Numbered from the stretch's first letter, positions 28,093-36,713 are shown. The stretch: DNA of 64,000 nucleotides from Nocardia arthritidis (GCF_011801145.1 NZ_CP046172.1:3410001-3474000), one strand, 5' to 3'. The notes: a model not told the origin generated them from the letters alone. Translations and numbers: made by a program.

Positions 28093-28875
28093 TCAGCGGG
28101 TTTGGTTCACCTGATCCATCTTGCTCACCAGCCACCGGCCGTCGGACTGCTTCTCCACCGTGACGATGGCGTTGATCTGCTGCGTCGGCTGCGCGCCGGT
28201 CGCGTTGGTCACCGCCTGGGCGATGCTGACCAGCACGGTTGCCCGATCACCGTCGAACGATTCGACACCGCAGTGCTTCGCCGCGAGCGTGCTGCTCGTT
28301 TTGGCCTGCGTCATCGTCTCCTGCAGCGCCTTCGCGGCGTCCGCGAACGTCTGGCGGAACTCACCCGTCGTCGCCTTTTTCACCGCGGCGAGATACGCGT
28401 CGAGCTTGGTGTAGTCGTACGTGCTGATCGCGGTGGCGAAATCACATGTCGCGGTGCGTGCCGCATCCACATCGGCGGCCCGCGCGCGCAACTGATCGGC
28501 CGTTCGGTCCGCCGAATCACGTTTGCTCGAGCTCTGCGCCGAGAGCACGACTCCGACCACCACCGCGCCGATAGCGACGACCACCGCCACCGCGGTGGCG
28601 ACGATCCAACCGATCGGCCGCTTACCCGCCCCAGCAGTCTGCGGGTAACCGGGCATCGGGAACTGACCGTAACCCGGCTGCCCGAATCCGGCCGCCTGCG
28701 GACCGTATCCGGGCGCACCCGGCCAACTCCCGGCCGCGGGGGCCGGTGGTTGCGGAATCGTTTGCGGCGGTTGGTTGTCGCCGCCCGCCCACGGCGGCGT
28801 CGCGGACGGCCCATGGTTCGGCTGCGCGGCATTCGGATCGGATCCGATCCCGCCCGGATTCTCCGGTGTCGACAT
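28093..28875 (-). CDS. Mce-associated-like single-pass membrane protein
   Basis: A 260-residue protein. ATG 28875 is chosen because GGGAGGGGAA lies just upstream. Residues 1-90 are Pro/Gly/Gln-rich and cytoplasmic (PGYGPQAAGFGQPGYG), followed by one membrane helix (PIGWIVATAVAVVVAIGAVV). The extracellular domain is alpha-helical then NTF2-like (CDFATAISTYDYTKLDAYL, TTGEFRQTFADAAKALQE, TVEKQSDGRWLVSKMDQVN). This layout matches Mce-associated proteins, which help assemble lipid-uptake complexes; no mce genes are nearby, so the role is open. Confidence 0.78.
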   Translation of the reverse strand: MSTPENPGGIGSDPNAAQPNHGPSATPPWAGGDNQPPQTIPQPPAPAAGSWPGAPGYGPQAAGFGQPGYGQFPMPGYPQTAGAGKRPIGWIVATAVAVVVAIGAVVVGVVLSAQSSSKRDSADRTADQLRARAADVDAARTATCDFATAISTYDYTKLDAYLAAVKKATTGEFRQTFADAAKALQETMTQAKTSSTLAAKHCGVESFDGDRATVLVSIAQAVTNATGAQPTQQINAIVTVEKQSDGRWLVSKMDQVNQTR

Positions 28876-28970
28876 GGTTTCCCCTCCCGCGAAGTCCAAA
28901 GTTCGCCCATGATATCCACGGCCTCCGGCATCGAGTCACCGGCCATGACCCCTCGGCGAGTCGCCGCCCG

Positions 28971-29843
28971 ATGGGTGCTGTCCGCCATCTGCGCCGGAGT
29001 CGCCATCACCGACCGAGCGTCCCTGCCCGCATCGAAAACCCGTTGGTCCAACGGCTTTTTACTGATTGGCTCGACGATATGGATTGGGTGCGCGAGTTCT
29101 ACTCGACAACCGGCGACTGGTGGGCCGAGGCCGATGCCAGGATCACCGATCGCGACCGGCGTCGCGTCCGTCTTCTGCGCGAATATGGCGCCGCATCGGG
29201 CCGGATCCTCGAACTCGGATCCGGATACGGCACCACCGCGCTGGCGACGGCGCGGGCCGGATACGCGGTGACCGCGATCGAGATCAGCGACCGCGCCGAC
29301 CACACCGACATCTCCGCCCCAGGCCCCGGATCGCTGACGATCCACAAAGCCGACTTCTACACCGTCGATCTCGACGGGTCGTTCGACAGCGTCTGCTACT
29401 GGAATGGCTTCGGTGTCGGATCCGATGCCGACCAGCGCAGGCTGTTCGCGCGCCTTGCGGGGGAGTGGTTGCGGCCCAACGGAAAAGCGCTGATCGATGT
29501 GTTCAACCCGTTCGTGTGGGCCGCCTGGGACGGTGACGAGGAGGAGCGGAAACCGGACCCCGCCGCGGGCTACCGCCACGAACTGCGCGAGCTCACGCAA
29601 TTCGATCCGGTCACCTGCACCGCGATCGATACCTGGTGGGAGCCCGCCGATCCGGAGCGCAGGATCAGTCAGCGGCTGCGCTGCTACACGCCCGCCGATT
29701 TCGAATTATTGCTCAGCGGAACGGGTTTGACATTGACCGCGATCGTGATCGGCGACCGAGTGCTGCCGCCGGGTCCGCATCCGAGCCTGCGCGCGCTCCT
29801 GCACGAGGAGCACGAATATCTCGCGGTGTGCCGAAGGAGCTGA
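28971..29843 (+). CDS. Class I SAM-dependent methyltransferase
   Basis: A 290-residue cytoplasmic enzyme with the SAM-binding motif GRILELGSGYGTTALA, acidic residue in TAIEISD, then DGSFDSVCYWNGFGVGSD and WLRPNGKALIDVFNP. The C-terminal half (ISQRLRCYTPADFELLLSGTGL) is the usual cap. Start ATG 28971 is the only reasonable upstream ATG, but the first 16 residues are Arg-rich and unlike the family, so a later start near residue 20 is possible. The substrate is unknown. Confidence 0.83.
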   Translation: MGAVRHLRRSRHHRPSVPARIENPLVQRLFTDWLDDMDWVREFYSTTGDWWAEADARITDRDRRRVRLLREYGAASGRILELGSGYGTTALATARAGYAVTAIEISDRADHTDISAPGPGSLTIHKADFYTVDLDGSFDSVCYWNGFGVGSDADQRRLFARLAGEWLRPNGKALIDVFNPFVWAAWDGDEEERKPDPAAGYRHELRELTQFDPVTCTAIDTWWEPADPERRISQRLRCYTPADFELLLSGTGLTLTAIVIGDRVLPPGPHPSLRALLHEEHEYLAVCRRS

Positions 29844-29923
29844 TCCGCCGCGAATCTCGACCGTGCCGCCCACGGCCCGGAGACGTTCCAGGACGCTGCC
29901 GGTAATCGCCGCAGCACTGGACA

Positions 29924-31060
29924 TCAGGAGGCGAGTCGACGGCCCTTCCACTGCAACCGACCCTGGCGACGGGCTTGCCGGGAGCGGATCCACAGCCGCA
30001 GGTAGGCGGCGATCGAGAGTGGATGGGCCAGGGCGGCGAGTACGTCGGCGCGGGTGGGGGTGGCCGCGGATTCGGTGGTGCGGGCCAGGATTCGGCTCGT
30101 CACCGCCGCGGCGTAGCCGACGATTCCGGCGCGCCGCACCGAGCCGCGTCCGAAGATCATTGCCAATGGCGGTACCCAATACGCAAGGGCGGCAACCGCG
30201 CCGACGGCGATACCGCCGAATACCGTTCCGCCGTACGCGGACCACAACCAGCGCGTGTACCCGTCGTCCACTTCCGCCGCGCCGCGATACATCCGGGTGC
30301 GCGCCAACCGTCCGGCCGCGAACAGCTCGGTGCGCAGGCCCGAACGCCGCAGTGCGCGTGCGATATCCAGATCCTCGGTCGGGCTGCCAGCCACCACGGC
30401 ATGGCCGCCGACGGACCGATAGGCGGAGCCGTCGAACACCAGGAACTGCCCGCAGGCCACCGCGGTCGACGGTCGTAAGCTCCGGTTGGCGAGCGCGATG
30501 GGCAGCGTCGACGCCCACGACCAGCACAGCAGCGGCTGCGTCAGCGCCTCGCTGAAGGAGCCGAATTCCTGTCGGGGCCAAGGGGATATCAGCGCGGCAC
30601 CGCTGCGGCGCAGCGCGCCCGCCGCGCTCGCGACGGCGCCGGGCGCCAGCCGGACATCGGCGTCCAGAAAAATCAGCACCGAGGTATCGGCCGCGGCGGC
30701 CAGCCGGGCGCACGCCGCCGCCTTGCCGGTCCAGCCGGGTGGGGGCTCGCCGCCAGCGCGAATCACGGTGAACCGCACGTCATCTCCGATTGAGGTGACG
30801 GCGGCGTCCGAGGTGCCGTCGGTGGACCCGTCGTCGAGGATCAGCACCCGCATGCGCGCGACGTCGACCTGCGCGCGCAGATCCGCGATCAAGCCGGGCA
30901 GCCGGGTCGCCTCGTCGCGCGCCGGAACGCAGACGGTGATGGGTTCGATCACGGCGGCCGCCGCACCGGACAACCGCCGGACGCCGAGCCGATTACCAAG
31001 TGCCACCGCACAACCCGCGAGCGCGATGCCCGCGCCCGCCCGGACGGCCGCGCCGATCAC
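29924..31060 (-). CDS. Family 2 glycosyltransferase, carotenoid-type (CrtQ/CruC-like)
   Basis: Membrane-associated GT2 enzyme of 378 residues. An N-terminal hydrophobic segment leads to PITVCVPARDEATRLP, LILDDGSTDGT, GWTGKAAACARLA, FLDADVRLAPGA (the DXD site), TEDLDIARALRR and a late RMYRGAAEVDDGYTRW; hydrophobic helices follow. This is the layout of glycosyltransferases that decorate carotenoids. Clustering with CruF-type and CrtO-type genes supports glycosylation of a hydroxy-carotenoid. It lies 10 bp after lppM on the same strand. Confidence 0.82.
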   Translation of the reverse strand: MIGAAVRAGAGIALAGCAVALGNRLGVRRLSGAAAAVIEPITVCVPARDEATRLPGLIADLRAQVDVARMRVLILDDGSTDGTSDAAVTSIGDDVRFTVIRAGGEPPPGWTGKAAACARLAAAADTSVLIFLDADVRLAPGAVASAAGALRRSGAALISPWPRQEFGSFSEALTQPLLCWSWASTLPIALANRSLRPSTAVACGQFLVFDGSAYRSVGGHAVVAGSPTEDLDIARALRRSGLRTELFAAGRLARTRMYRGAAEVDDGYTRWLWSAYGGTVFGGIAVGAVAALAYWVPPLAMIFGRGSVRRAGIVGYAAAVTSRILARTTESAATPTRADVLAALAHPLSIAAYLRLWIRSRQARRQGRLQWKGRRLAS

Positions 31061-31070
31061 CGGGGCGCGC

Positions 31071-31811
31071 TCAGCGCCGGGCGCGCTCGCGCCACCATCG
31101 CGACAGCGAGATCCGCACCTTCGGATAACCCTGCGGCGGTGCGGGATTGCGATCCATATAGGCCACCGCCGCCACCACGGCGGCGACCGCGAGCGTGATA
31201 CCGCCGACGATGCCCGCCCATCCGGCGAACGAGCGGGTGTTGGGGTCGGCGTAGCTCACCTCGGCGCGCAGCGTCGACACATCACCGGGCGGCAGCTTCC
31301 ACGACACGGTGGAATCGTCGTCGCGATTGCCGTTGGTCTTGGCCACCCGGGCCGGGAAGGCGATGGTGAACTGCACGTCCGACCCTTGCGGCGGAACGGA
31401 TTTCAGGTCGACCCGGCCGTTCATGCTGACCAGATCGCCGGTGCGCTGGAACTGCAGGTTGAACATGCCCTGCGTCTGATCGGAGAGCCCGCCCAGCTGC
31501 TGCACCTCGCCGAAGGACAGATCCTCGAAGAACACCTGACTGCCCACGTAGCCGTCCTGCGCGTACTTCTCCACCCGGACCTTCGTCGCGATCGGGTCGG
31601 GCGCCTTCAGCTGCGGGCCCTTGTCACCGGGGTTGGCGGGCACCACGGCGGCGACGATCCGGCCGGACACCCGGTCGTTGGAGGAGACGCCCATCGACAC
31701 CTGCACCCGCAGGCAGCCCGCGAGCACGGGTGCCAGCAATACCGCGAGCAGCAGCGCCGCCGCGACGCGTACGCGCCTGCGCGGCATCCGTTTCACCGGG
31801 GCATCGGGCAT
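31071..31811 (-). CDS. lppM: LppM-family lipoprotein
   Basis: A 246-residue exported protein homologous to Rv2171, which affects phagosome maturation in M. tuberculosis. Features: signal peptide with lipobox VLAGC, then LRVQVSMGVSSNDRVSGRIVAAVVPAN, a beta-rich domain (FEDLSFGEVQQLGGLSDQ, GSDVQFTIAFPARV) and a C-terminal membrane helix (GWAGIVGGITLAVAAVVAAV) with a basic tail. Start is uncertain: GTG 31838 would overlap the cruF-like gene by 17 bases, ATG 31811 leaves a short gap, ATG 31787 sits just before the signal peptide. Confidence 0.87.
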   Translation of the reverse strand: MPDAPVKRMPRRRVRVAAALLLAVLLAPVLAGCLRVQVSMGVSSNDRVSGRIVAAVVPANPGDKGPQLKAPDPIATKVRVEKYAQDGYVGSQVFFEDLSFGEVQQLGGLSDQTQGMFNLQFQRTGDLVSMNGRVDLKSVPPQGSDVQFTIAFPARVAKTNGNRDDDSTVSWKLPPGDVSTLRAEVSYADPNTRSFAGWAGIVGGITLAVAAVVAAVAYMDRNPAPPQGYPKVRISLSRWWRERARR

Positions 31812-31821
31812 GGTCGTGAGA

Positions 31822-33000
31822 TCAGGGCTCGGCTGCACGGCTCACATCGTGCCAGGCCGGTCGCCCGGACTGCCACACGACACCGCCGTGCCCGCGCCGG
31901 ATTCCGGCGAGCAGCAGCGGAATCCCGAGGATGCCCAGCCCGACACCGCCGTACCAGGCGGAATACGGCAGTCCGAGGAAGGCGGCATGCGCCAGCACGG
32001 AACCGAGCCAGGTCCACAGGAATACCGCGACCGGCACGCCCGGCATCCCGGCCGGGCGCGGCGAGACCTGCTCGAGCAGGCTCAGCAATCCGGCCATCAC
32101 CAGAGCGACCGCGAACCAGCCCAGATAATTCGTGTACGGAATCTGCGCGATACCCGGCAGCCCAGGCGCACTCGCGCACCAGGTCCACTGCCCGTCCGCG
32201 ACCATCTGCGGATCGAGGAACAGATCCCATCCGACCGCGCCGACCGCCGTGAGCCCGACACGGACCGCCCGCCTCCGCGTCAGCAGCCCGGCCACCACCC
32301 ACACCGGATACAGCCCGCCGGTCCACGCCAGCGGCACAAGCAGCGGCACCCCGGCCAGTGCGGGACCGATCCGCCCGTCCGCGTAGTCGTAACATCCGAA
32401 CGGGAAACCGGTTGCCGTGCCGAGTATTTCGGCCAGCAGTCCGAGTCCGGACACGATCGTCAGCAGGCCCGCGGCATAACGAATGCCTCGGGTACCTGCG
32501 GCGTGCGTCAAAGCCGTTGCCGTCGAAAGCAGTACCACGCCCACGGTGATTCGATCCCGGGCAGCGCCGTGGGCCAGCGGGTACATGATCTGCGCCGCGA
32601 CCCAGGCCGCCGTGAGCAAGATCGGCGCGACCCCGGCGAGCGATCTCCGCCGGACCGGGCCCGGCTCGGGCGGTTGCGCCACGATACGGGTCGTCGCGAG
32701 CGCGATCGGCGCGGCCCGGGCGAGCCATCTGGACCGGATCCGCCTCGACCCGGGTGGTTGCGCCGCGATCTGGGTCGTCGCGACCGGGATCGGCGCAACT
32801 CCGGCGAGCCATCTCGACCGGCCCCGGCTCGACTCAGATGCCCGCGCCGCGGCTGACCCGGCCGAATCATATTGTCCGGCACGATCTGTCGCATTGCACG
32901 CGGCAGTGGGCCGGAGCGACTCCGGCTCGGCCGCCGCCGACCGGTCGCCGCCCGTCGATGATGGCGGGTCGGAGCGGTCGGAACCGGATGTTTCGCTCAT
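31822..33000 (-). CDS. cruF: CruF-type carotenoid hydratase (DUF422 membrane protein) with an expanded N-terminus
   Basis: Polytopic membrane protein of 392 residues predicted to add water across the 1',2' double bond of an acyclic carotenoid end. The conserved part begins near residue 125 (ILLTAAWVAAQIMYPLAH), then GFPFGCYDYADGRIGPALAGVPLLVPLAW, VGWDLFLDPQMVADGQWTW and IPYTNYLGWFAVA. Residues 1-60 are low-complexity; residues 61-144 are three 28-residue repeats, the last being the first real helix. The ATG overlaps the crtO-like stop as ATGA. Its nearest role partners are the GT2 and CrtO-like genes. Confidence 0.82.
   Translation of the reverse strand: MSETSGSDRSDPPSSTGGDRSAAAEPESLRPTAACNATDRAGQYDSAGSAAARASESSRGRSRWLAGVAPIPVATTQIAAQPPGSRRIRSRWLARAAPIALATTRIVAQPPEPGPVRRRSLAGVAPILLTAAWVAAQIMYPLAHGAARDRITVGVVLLSTATALTHAAGTRGIRYAAGLLTIVSGLGLLAEILGTATGFPFGCYDYADGRIGPALAGVPLLVPLAWTGGLYPVWVVAGLLTRRRAVRVGLTAVGAVGWDLFLDPQMVADGQWTWCASAPGLPGIAQIPYTNYLGWFAVALVMAGLLSLLEQVSPRPAGMPGVPVAVFLWTWLGSVLAHAAFLGLPYSAWYGGVGLGILGIPLLLAGIRRGHGGVVWQSGRPAWHDVSRAAEP
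32569..32820 (-). repeat. 84-bp in-frame tandem repeat, three copies, in the cruF-like gene
   Basis: The motif GATCGGCGC on the plus strand recurs at 32620, 32704 and 32788, exactly 84 bp apart. In protein the copies read RSRWLAGVAPIPVATTQI, RSRWLARAAPIALATTRI and RRRSLAGVAPILLTAAWV. The last copy is the family's first membrane helix; the upstream copies have lost hydrophobicity. Confidence 0.85.
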
Positions 33001-34586
33001 CGCCTGCGCAACAACGGAATCCGGCCCTTGCGCCGATCGCGCAGCACCAGCCGCGCCGCCGTCCGTCCACTCGCGCCGGACACCCCGCCACCCGGATGCG
33101 TCGACGCCCCGGTCAGATACAACCCCGGCGCACCGGGCACCCGCTGCCCGGCGAGCTCCGGCAGCGGCCGCCACAGCATCATCTGATCCAGCGACATCTC
33201 CACATGCATCACGTTGCCGCCGCGCAGCCCGAGCTCGCGTTCCAGATCGACCGGCGTCTGCACGAACCGCTGCCGCACCGAATCCGCGAAACCCGGTGCG
33301 TACGAATCGACCTCGGCGACGATCCGGTCCGCCTCCCGCTCGGCGTGCCCGGCCCAGTCGCCGCCGTCGGCCAGCCGGTACGGATGCCACTGCGCCCACA
33401 GTGAGAGCTGATGTTCCCCGGCGGGGGCGATGCTCGGGTCGAGCGCGCTGAAGCTCATCGCGAGCACCACCGGGCGCGGCGGCAACTCCCCGGCCAGCGC
33501 CGCGCCGTGCGCCAGCCGCAGCTGCCGCCGATCGTCGACGAGCAGTTGCAGCCCGTGCGCCGATTCGTCCGGCGAACTTCCCGGATACCTGGGTAATTCG
33601 GTGGTCGCCGCGCGCACCACCATGCCGATTCCGGGGCCGACCCGGATCCGTCGCCGCCAGTCGTCGAGTGTGCTCGCGTCGAATCCGCCGTCCCGCAACA
33701 TATCCAGTGTCGCCAGGATGTGTGTGCCCGCGATCACCGTGTCCGCGAACAGGTTTCGGCCCGACGCCGTGGTCACCCGCCAGCCTTCGCCGTCCCGCCG
33801 CAGCGCCGTCACCGCATCGCCCGCGGTGACCGTGCCGCCGTCGTCGCGCAGCCGCGCGACGAGAGCCGTTGTGAGCGCGCCGCTTCCGCCGACCGCCCGG
33901 CCCGGCGGCAGGGTGTGCATCAGCGCCGCGAAACCCACCATCGGCGCGGTGCCCGGCTCCGACATCGGCGGCCCGGACTGCGCGCCGAACCAGGCGAGCG
34001 CGGCCTTCAAGCGTTCGCTCCGGAACCAGCTGTCCAGCAACGCATCACCGGACTGCAGGAATTCACGGGAAAGCGCGCCGCCGTCGCCGCGCCCGCGCGC
34101 GCCCGCCGCGCTGCGCGGATCCAGCCCCCAGAACGAGCGCAGTAGATGCCCACCGGTCGGTGCGCCACCGAACGCCCGCATCACCCTGGCGCTGCGCGGC
34201 CCCCACACCCCGACGAACCGGCGATAGGCGTCGGCATCCGCCGCGCCGCAGGCGTTCTCGATCGACGCACAGGTCCGTGCCAGGTCACGATGGAAGACGA
34301 TGGCCGCCGCGTCACCGGTGCCCGGCGCGAAACCCCAAGGGTCGCAATCGATGTACCGCAACCCGAAATTCGCGAGCTCGAGCTCCTCGATGATCCCGGT
34401 GTGCCGGATCATCAGGTGCGCCGACGACCCGCGATCCACCAGATGACCCGGAAACCGCTCGACGGTGGACACCGCACCGCCGAGCACCGTATCGCGCTCC
34501 AACACCTCGACCCGCTCGCCCGCACGCGCCAAATAGCAAGCGGCGACGAGCGCGTTGTGCCCGGAGCCGATGACGAGCACGCTCAC
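32997..34586 (-). CDS. crtO: CrtO-type carotenoid ketolase (phytoene desaturase superfamily)
   Basis: FAD-dependent oxidoreductase of 529 residues, GTG start 34586. The N-terminus VLVIGSGHNALVAACYLARA with VLERDTVLGGAVSTVERFPG, VDRGSSAHLMIRHTGII and YIDCDPWGFAPG is characteristic of actinobacterial CrtO ketolases rather than CrtI. The C-terminal LYLTGASTHPGGGVSGASGRTAA is the FAD-closing motif. It probably introduces a 4-keto group on a beta-ionone ring. The start shares a base with the upstream GNAT stop (TAGTG). Confidence 0.86.
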   Translation of the reverse strand: MSVLVIGSGHNALVAACYLARAGERVEVLERDTVLGGAVSTVERFPGHLVDRGSSAHLMIRHTGIIEELELANFGLRYIDCDPWGFAPGTGDAAAIVFHRDLARTCASIENACGAADADAYRRFVGVWGPRSARVMRAFGGAPTGGHLLRSFWGLDPRSAAGARGRGDGGALSREFLQSGDALLDSWFRSERLKAALAWFGAQSGPPMSEPGTAPMVGFAALMHTLPPGRAVGGSGALTTALVARLRDDGGTVTAGDAVTALRRDGEGWRVTTASGRNLFADTVIAGTHILATLDMLRDGGFDASTLDDWRRRIRVGPGIGMVVRAATTELPRYPGSSPDESAHGLQLLVDDRRQLRLAHGAALAGELPPRPVVLAMSFSALDPSIAPAGEHQLSLWAQWHPYRLADGGDWAGHAEREADRIVAEVDSYAPGFADSVRQRFVQTPVDLERELGLRGGNVMHVEMSLDQMMLWRPLPELAGQRVPGAPGLYLTGASTHPGGGVSGASGRTAARLVLRDRRKGRIPLLRRR

Positions 34587-35206
34587 TATCCCGCCTCCAG
34601 CGGCAGCCGCCGCCCGAGAATGGCGAACGGCCGGTTATCCCCGGCGAATACGAAATTCCGGATGACATCACCGAATCCGGCCCGCCGGTACAACCGCCAC
34701 GCGCGATTGTCCTCGCGGTCAACCTCCGGGGTGGAAAGCAATACCGCGCGTTCCTGGCGCTCCCGCAGAAGTTTGGTCAACAGGGTTCCGCCGATGCCGC
34801 GACCCTGCGCGGCCGGATGCACATGTAGTTCGGTCAATTCGAAATAGTCCGAAAGTAGTTCGCGCGCGGACTGCTCCGGCCAGCCGGAGCGGCGCATGCC
34901 GCTGTGCACCTGCTGATGCCACCACTGATGCGGCGCGCCGCGGTACCCGTACGCGATGGCGACGATCGGCGCCCTGCGCAGGTCGATCCGCCCGGAGTCG
35001 TCGGGGACGACGGCCGCGACCGCCTGCCATCCCGGACGGGTGGTGTGTTCGGTCCACATCGGCGCGCGGTGCTGTTCGGTACCCCGCGGATAGTCCATGG
35101 CCGCGACATAGACGGCCAGCGCGTCGTGCAACCTGGAACGTAAGGCGGCGACGGAGAGGTCGACGACGGCTGGGGCTGGGGTGTGATTCGGCTTGACGGC
35201 GGTCAT
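34586..35206 (-). CDS. GNAT N-acetyltransferase, Rv2170-like
   Basis: A 206-residue acetyl-CoA-dependent transferase with the acetyl-CoA loop HPAAQGRGIGGTLLTKLL and the C-terminal NRAWRLYRRAGFGDVIRNFVF. The ~100-residue N-terminal part (RLHDALAVYVAAMDYPRGTE, RGAPHQWWHQQV) is conserved in the mycobacterial homologue Rv2170, reported to acetylate lysines of isocitrate dehydrogenase. It heads the minus-strand run with crtO, cruF, lppM and the GT2 gene, and is divergent from the HEPN gene. Confidence 0.86.
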   Translation of the reverse strand: MTAVKPNHTPAPAVVDLSVAALRSRLHDALAVYVAAMDYPRGTEQHRAPMWTEHTTRPGWQAVAAVVPDDSGRIDLRRAPIVAIAYGYRGAPHQWWHQQVHSGMRRSGWPEQSARELLSDYFELTELHVHPAAQGRGIGGTLLTKLLRERQERAVLLSTPEVDREDNRAWRLYRRAGFGDVIRNFVFAGDNRPFAILGRRLPLEAG

Positions 35207-35356
35207 ATCTCTCGTCGGCCGCGCACGCGCGGAAGTTTGTCGGTGGTCGTCTCTATATTCAAGCTCAATTCAAACGTTCGAATACCTGTTCGGTCCGCGC
35301 GGTGCGGCATTGCGGCGCAAAGGGACCGGGGTGCGGCGAATGCGGAGGAACGGCTG

Positions 35357-35797
35357 ATGTCTGGTCGCAACGGTCATCCGGGGCAACCCGGCCGCGCGAG
35401 CAAGCTGCTCGAGCGGGCCGACGGCATGCTCATGCAGGCGGCGGGGGAGCGGGATCCGCGCGAGCGTTTCCGCTCCGCGTATCTCGCGGCGCTGCGCGGT
35501 GCGGGCGCGGTGCTCGCGTTCACGGGGGCCGATGCGGCGCCGCGGGCGCGCTCGCGCAACGCGTGGGTGCTGATGCAGCGCGCCGCACCGGAATTCGTCA
35601 TGTGGGCGGACTATTTCAGCGCGCATTCGGAGTTGCGGGCCGCGCTGGAGGCCGGGCTGGACCGGGATGTCGATGATCACACCGCCGACGAGTTCGCCTC
35701 GCGGGTCGGCGCATTCCTCCACGATGTGGAAGACCTGCTGGCCACCGCCTCACGCCTGCGTCCGGCGCCCGGTCTGTCCGGCGGCATGACCGCTTAG
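35357..35797 (+). CDS. SAV_6107-type HEPN domain protein
   Basis: A 146-residue all-helical protein: SKLLERADGMLMQAAGERDPRERFRSAYLAALRGA (seen in segments), RSRNAWVLMQRAAPEFVMWADYF and a C-terminal ADEFASRVGAFLHDVEDLL. This is the actinobacterial SAV_6107 HEPN family; the catalytic R-X4-H of RNase HEPN proteins is not evident, so activity is doubtful. ATG 35357 has GGAGGAA upstream. It lies just before the DUF3040 gene, a frequent actinobacterial pairing. Confidence 0.75.
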   Translation: MSGRNGHPGQPGRASKLLERADGMLMQAAGERDPRERFRSAYLAALRGAGAVLAFTGADAAPRARSRNAWVLMQRAAPEFVMWADYFSAHSELRAALEAGLDRDVDDHTADEFASRVGAFLHDVEDLLATASRLRPAPGLSGGMTA

Positions 35798-35932
35798 TTA
35801 TCACCGAGTAGGTGTCTTCTTGTGGTACGGCTCTGATCGAACTCGTATCATTGGTGGCAGATGGCCCGAAAAGTCGGCCGTCTGTCGTCTACCCGGAGGC
35901 GACAGCCACGTCCTAGTGCCGGGGGAGGTACC

Positions 35933-36358
35933 GTGCCACTCTCCGAGCACGAGCAGCGCATGCTCGAACAGATCGAGAGCGCGCTCTATGCTGAGGATCC
36001 GAAGTTCGCCTCGTCCGTCCGCGGCGGACGTCTTCGTTCGACCTCGAGTCGCCGCAGACTCCAGGCCGCGGCCTTGTTCGTCCTCGGCCTTTTCCTACTC
36101 GTCGCCGGCATCGCCGCACCAGTGAAGCCCGGCGGCTTTCCGATCATCAGCCTGATCGGTTTCATCGTCATGTTCGGTGCGGGCGTGCTGCTGTTGCTCG
36201 GCAGCACGAAGGGTATGACGCGGAGCAACCGCTCCGGCGACGCGCAGTCCGGCGGGCCGAGCGGTGGCGGATCGAGCGGGCCTGGGCGACAGCGCAAGTC
36301 CGGTGGTTTCTCCGAACGCATGGAAGATCGTTTCCGGCGGCGGTTCGAACAGGATTAA
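35933..36358 (+). CDS. DUF3040 membrane protein, Rv2169c-like
   Basis: A 141-residue protein starting at GTG 35933 behind GGGGGAGG. The N-terminal PLSEHEQRMLEQIESALYAEDPKFASS is the DUF3040 signature. Two membrane helices follow (LFVLGLFLLVAGIA and FIVMFGAGVLLLLGS), then a Gly/Ser-rich basic tail. Rv2169c occupies the same place upstream of mraZ in mycobacteria. Function is unknown. TATCAT at 35846-35851 is a possible -10 for a separate promoter. Confidence 0.87.
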   Translation: MPLSEHEQRMLEQIESALYAEDPKFASSVRGGRLRSTSSRRRLQAAALFVLGLFLLVAGIAAPVKPGGFPIISLIGFIVMFGAGVLLLLGSTKGMTRSNRSGDAQSGGPSGGGSSGPGRQRKSGGFSERMEDRFRRRFEQD

Positions 36359-36388
36359 CCCGGCCGTAGCCTGACGGCGGCAATATAC

Positions 36389-36429
36389 GACGGCGGCGCC
36401 GCACCGAATTCCGGTGCGGCGCCGCCGTC
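36389..36429 (+). terminator. Strong hairpin terminator after the DUF3040 gene
   Basis: A perfect 18-bp stem (GACGGCGGCGCCGCACCG) with a 5-base loop, 30 bp beyond the stop codon. It isolates the mraZ promoter from upstream transcription. A T-rich but interrupted stretch follows. Confidence 0.8.
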
Positions 36430-36474
36430 TTCGCTTGTCTGTCAGGCCCCCTACCTAGCGATCTTTCCGACGCT

Positions 36475-36490
36475 CCCCACATTGCCCCAC
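36475..36490 (-). promoter_or_regulatory. Second, reverse-oriented pair of MraZ-like boxes
   Basis: On the minus strand TGTGGGG occurs twice with a 10-bp period (plus strand CCCCAC at 36475-36480 and 36485-36490), the same unit and spacing as the mraZ operator about 200 bp downstream. It could extend MraZ binding or allow looping; no minus-strand gene starts here. The rest of 36359-36768 holds no gene I can support. Confidence 0.45.
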
Positions 36491-36680
36491 AAGCCTCCGT
36501 CATCGACCCTTCATGATCGGCCGAATGGGGTCGACCAGGCCGTTTGCTGGCAGTTTTCGGGCGATCGTGTCGAGGCGGCGCGCGTGTCGGCAGAACACGG
36601 AAAAAGTTCTCCCACCCCGTGATAGCTGGGATGACCTGGGAAATTGCGGACGCGGGGAGCCAGATCACCCGTGGTTTCGA

Positions 36681-36713
36681 TTGAAAGTGGGGGAAAGTGG
36701 GGTAATGTGGAGC
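36681..36713 (+). promoter_or_regulatory. mraZ promoter with three MraZ boxes
   Basis: TTGAAA (36681-36686) and TAATGT (36703-36708) are 16 bp apart and form a good sigma-70-type promoter. Direct repeats AAAGTGG, AAAGTGG and AATGTGG start at 36684, 36694 and 36704, the 10-bp-spaced box array MraZ is known to bind. They overlap the promoter, so MraZ should repress its own operon. Confidence 0.8.

Noticed and set aside
30486..32252. 588-codon plus-strand open frame over the GT2, lppM and cruF-like genes
   Set aside because: Composition is Arg/Pro/Ser-rich and it opposes three genes with recognisable domains and signal peptides.
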